Shown here one piece after another: positions 61,023 through 64,000 of a DNA stretch of 64,000 bases. The notes under the pieces were generated by a model, which was not told the origin of the DNA, ran no database searches, and saw only the letters and a program-made list of their open reading frames with translations. Both the position numbers and the translations under genes were made by a program. How positions within the stretch are numbered: the first letter of the stretch is position 1; each line of letters opens with the position of its first letter. The DNA comes from Struthidea cinerea (lineage: Eukaryota; Chordata; Aves; Passeriformes; Corcoracidae), in contig VZTI01001119.1 in assembly GCA_013397865.1 (NCBI GenBank), positions 1,234,498-1,298,497 on the forward strand, in the 5' to 3' direction.

Positions 61023-62214
61023 GTGAGGCAAGGGCAAAAATTTGGAGAGATTAAATATGGTTTGGTGACTAAAATGAACAGAACCAAAATCAAAGTATGG
61101 CAGAATCTTACTAAAAAAATCAAGAACAGAAGGACAAGTGAAAGAAACAATGAATGAAACTGAGCCCCTAAAACTGAATTGCCTTCAAAACAAAGAAAAT
61201 TAAAGTACTATAAAGGACATATGTGATAGAGCAATATAGTAAAAAATACGTAATAATCAGACGAAAACACACCTAACAGAATATATATGAAATGTATACT
61301 AAACAAAAGATAGGATAAGCTGTCACAGGTACCCCACACCTCTTGATTTATTACACAATCTTTATTTAAGACAACAATTAAACTTCTAAAATGAACATAT
61401 ACGTATCTCTGTTGACCTTACTCAGTTACTTCAGCATCCAGCATCTACTCACATTTCTACCCAAAACGTAGATTCTGGAGAATATAATCAATGTACTTTC
61501 TTTGTTCCCAAATGAGAATTTAGAATAGAAATCGTCAGCATATGAAAGAGGAAATACTGGAACGAGGAACATATGAAAAGCAGGAAGATGTCAAATTTAG
61601 ATGAAGTTGTCCTTGTCAAGTTAATGATATACTGTGTGTGACTCAGTCACTTAAAAATGCTGAATAATTGAGAATCAGGACATGAACTGCCTCTTTAGTA
61701 ATATAAATAATAGTATCAATAATAACAACTCCTAATTTCCAGTGGGGGGTACTTACAAGACTGTATGTGATCATGTATAAATATTCACATACTTCACTCT
61801 CAACCATAAACACACACATTTCAATTAAGCCACATAGTTTTAAAGAATTACAGAGCCTTTATTTCACATACGAATGTTTCTTTCACCTAATCAAGTATTT
61901 TTATTTTTCTAGGTTGGCTTTGCTCATTGTAAAGAAAGGAGTAGTTCCCTAAGCACCTAAAAAGCTATCTGCTCCTTCTGAAATGTAATGTTCTGCTGCA
62001 TTTTGTTCCTTTTGTTCATATTGAAAATGCATCCAGATAGATCTGTTCTTCAAAAACGATCAATATTTCACCCAACAACAACAACAACAACACCACCAAT
62101 TCCTCAAAATTCAACTTCTGATCAAGTCTGTTCTTTAGAAACAATGCAACGTAAGTGTAAATGGTGGAATATTTTAGGTTATCCTGGCACAAAAAAGATA
62201 TCACGAAATCAACC
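61023..62214. other. AT-rich sequence, nothing recognised
   Basis: A short CAA repeat near 62073-62092 is the only notable feature. Confidence 0.4.
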
Positions 62215-62663
62215 TGTCTTGGGGTGACTTTATAATGTGTATCCCCTATCGCTACCCTATGCCCACCAATCTTTTCTGTGTCTTTAAACTGAGCCTAAGA
62301 AGGACAGAAAACAAAAAAACGTTTCAAAGCAGTTGTTTCAAGGACANNNNNNNNNNNNNNNNNNNNNNNNNNNNNNNNNNNNNNNNNNNGGGGGTGGCCC
62401 CTCGCCGACCAGCTCCGAGGAGGAGAGAGACCGCACCTACAGAAGGACCTCTGAAATCTTCTCAGGTTTTCTCTCCACAGAGAGAGAGGGATCTCATTAT
62501 TTAGCATTATTATTCCCCACCTGTGTGTTTGTTAAATAAATGGTTTGTTATCTCTTTCACTTTCCTTTGAGGAAATTTTTTTCCCGAACCTAGCGGGGAG
62601 GGGTGGTTGCAACCTGACTTCTATCAAAGGATATTCTCCTCCAAATTTGTCCAAACTAAGACA
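62215..62663 (+). mobile_element. Solo LTR with exact 5-bp target duplication and an assembly gap
   Basis: Starts TGTCTTGGGGTGAC and ends AACTAAGACA, with CAACC on both sides (62210-62214 and 62664-62668). A tataatg lies near the start, and an AATAAA signal at about 62535 follows 'gtgtttgtt'. A 43-base run of N (62347-62389) lies inside and is followed by GC-rich sequence (ggggtggcccctcgccgacc). The 5-bp duplication is like those of the LTRs at 39.2 and 43.3 kb, but the sequence is another family. Confidence 0.85.
62347..62389. other. Assembly gap (43 N)
   Basis: Run of N inside the LTR, just before a GC-rich part. ORFs running through it are not meaningful. Confidence 1.
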
Positions 62664-62686
62664 CAACCTCATGACAGAACTTGGAT

Positions 62687-62885
62687 CATAGAATCATTAA
62701 GGCTGGAAAAGTCCTCTGAGATCATCAAATCCAATCATTAATTCAGCACTACTGAGTTCACCACTATACAATGTCCCCACGTGTCACATTCATGTGTTTT
62801 TTTAACATGTCAAAGGATGATTTCACCATTTCCCTTGACAGCCTTTTCCAAAGCCAGACACAAGTCATCTTTGTGAAAATGTGAC
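62687..62885 (-). mobile_element. CR1 LINE 3' fragment, antisense
   Basis: Plus-strand complement of the CR1 3' end: atcatagaatcattaaggct, aaaagtcctctgagatcatc, ccaatcattaattcagcact and ccatttcccttgacagcctt. Confidence 0.92.
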
Positions 62886-64000
62886 GTAAACCTCACGCAA
62901 AATAGCGTCAGAGACATCAGAGTATAGTTTTAAAAAATATTTATTACAAAGCCAAATTCTTGTTTAATTTACTGTAATTATACATGAATATACACTAAAT
63001 TCATCTATTCCATATGAAATCAACAATAGAATGGGGCCTGTGGCGTTAATATTGTCTCATTGCAAATGGAATATTTAAACATAAATCAACCATTGAACAA
63101 ACGCAAATTTTGAGCTGGACCTAAGTCTAAAATGAAAAGCTTATTCAATATATCACTAAGAATTTCGAAGTGATTAGCTTGAATGTTGAACCTTACTATC
63201 AGCTTAATCTCCTTGTCTTTAAAAAGGGGCACACAGCAAATACAATTTTAAATATTTTATGCCTGTATGGAGAAAGGTTAATATTGATCCATAAGACTTT
63301 AAGTCTGTATTTCTCATGCAGAGGCCTTTCCTTTGATGTGAATTCACAGACTCATTTCCTTAATATTGCAGTGAGAATGCCTTTCCTAATACTTATTTTT
63401 GGGCGTCTCTATTTATATGGGCCTAGTTCTCATTCTAGGTGCTTGGCATTTTTAGAGTTAGAGCAATAATACAGCTTTATTCTTTTTCAGCTTTTGAAAA
63501 TTAATGCCAGAGCCTTAAACATTCTGATTGTATAATTTCTCATATTTAGGATGTGCTGTAGACCAGGTTGTACAGATGCAGCCAGGATGAATGTTAGGTG
63601 TGCCCTCAGGCTGACTAGTTAATCTAGTTAAAAACCTGTTTCAAAAGAAGTGTCCGAGCCCTGATGTATATTGCAGAAAAATACTTCTTTTTTACTGTGC
63701 TGCTTTTGGGTATATCATACTGGGAAGACTCTGGGTGATATGTTGAGACTGGTGTTTGATGAATCATAAAAACTGGGCTGAAATGCTTCAGAAAAATGAT
63801 GCATTCAATATATTTTATGTCTTTTTGTAACTCACACACTGTCTGCAGGCGTATTTTCACATTAAACTAACATTTAATGACCATGGAAGCAGAATTCCTG
63901 ATTTGTTCCAGTAAATAACTGTTTTAATACACCTGGCAGCTAATCTTTACATTCTTTTCTCCTCTGTTTTCCCTCAACTTTCTGCTGTGGTGGACCTTCA
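62886..64000. other. AT-rich sequence, nothing recognised
   Basis: No gene or repeat recognised. Short ORFs only. Confidence 0.45.

Noticed and set aside
62235..62539. ORFs running through the N block
   Set aside because: Sequence is unknown there, so the frames are not real evidence.

Overview
This is a stretch of AT-rich vertebrate nuclear DNA, almost certainly from a bird and most likely a songbird or close relative. The evidence is the repeat content: CR1 LINE fragments in both orientations (several with the 8-bp ATTCTGTG-like 3' tail), one tRNA-Ile-derived SINE with a CR1-like tail (TguSINE1 type), and several avian endogenous-retrovirus LTRs. There is no operon structure, ribosome binding site, CRISPR array or dense coding. 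Apart from GC-rich repeats the ORFs are short and near what chance gives, so this is intergenic or intronic sequence.

Layout. 0-5 kb: antisense CR1 (1.15-1.55), one copy of an unclassified ~0.9 kb repeat (2.1-2.96) and an LTR (4.1-4.5). 9 kb: antisense CR1. 11.8-23 kb: the only part with protein-gene-like signals. On the minus strand there are several short open blocks flanked by good splice signals and joined in compatible phase. The best model is a four-exon, 120-codon ORF with start and stop (16730 down to 14914), whose last intron contains a CR1. 17.6-18.0 kb: a second LTR of the 4.1 kb family with an exact 6-bp target duplication. 26.0-26.8 kb: a CpG-rich block with a poly(A) signal, probably an LTR.

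33-44 kb: an LTR cluster. It has a ~1.09 kb solo LTR apparently inserted in an old CR1 (33.2-34.3), a truncated relative (36.3), and two inverted solo LTRs of another family, each with an exact 5-bp target duplication (39.2 and 43.3). 46.6-47.2 kb: a probable antisense LTR. 48.5-51.7 kb: a CR1-dense tract, including a CR1 reverse-transcriptase remnant invaded by the SINE. 52.6-53.8 kb: the second, inverted copy of the 2.1 kb repeat, with a TATA box and a splice donor. 62.2-62.7 kb: a solo LTR with an exact 5-bp duplication and a 43-N assembly gap inside it. 62.7 kb: a last CR1.

No gene in the window could be named. Exon calls are splice- and frame-based hypotheses. Repeat calls are by family resemblance and by comparing copies within the window. 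The stretches between are AT-rich sequence with simple repeats and a few strong palindromes, including a 70-bp hairpin at 51184-51253.
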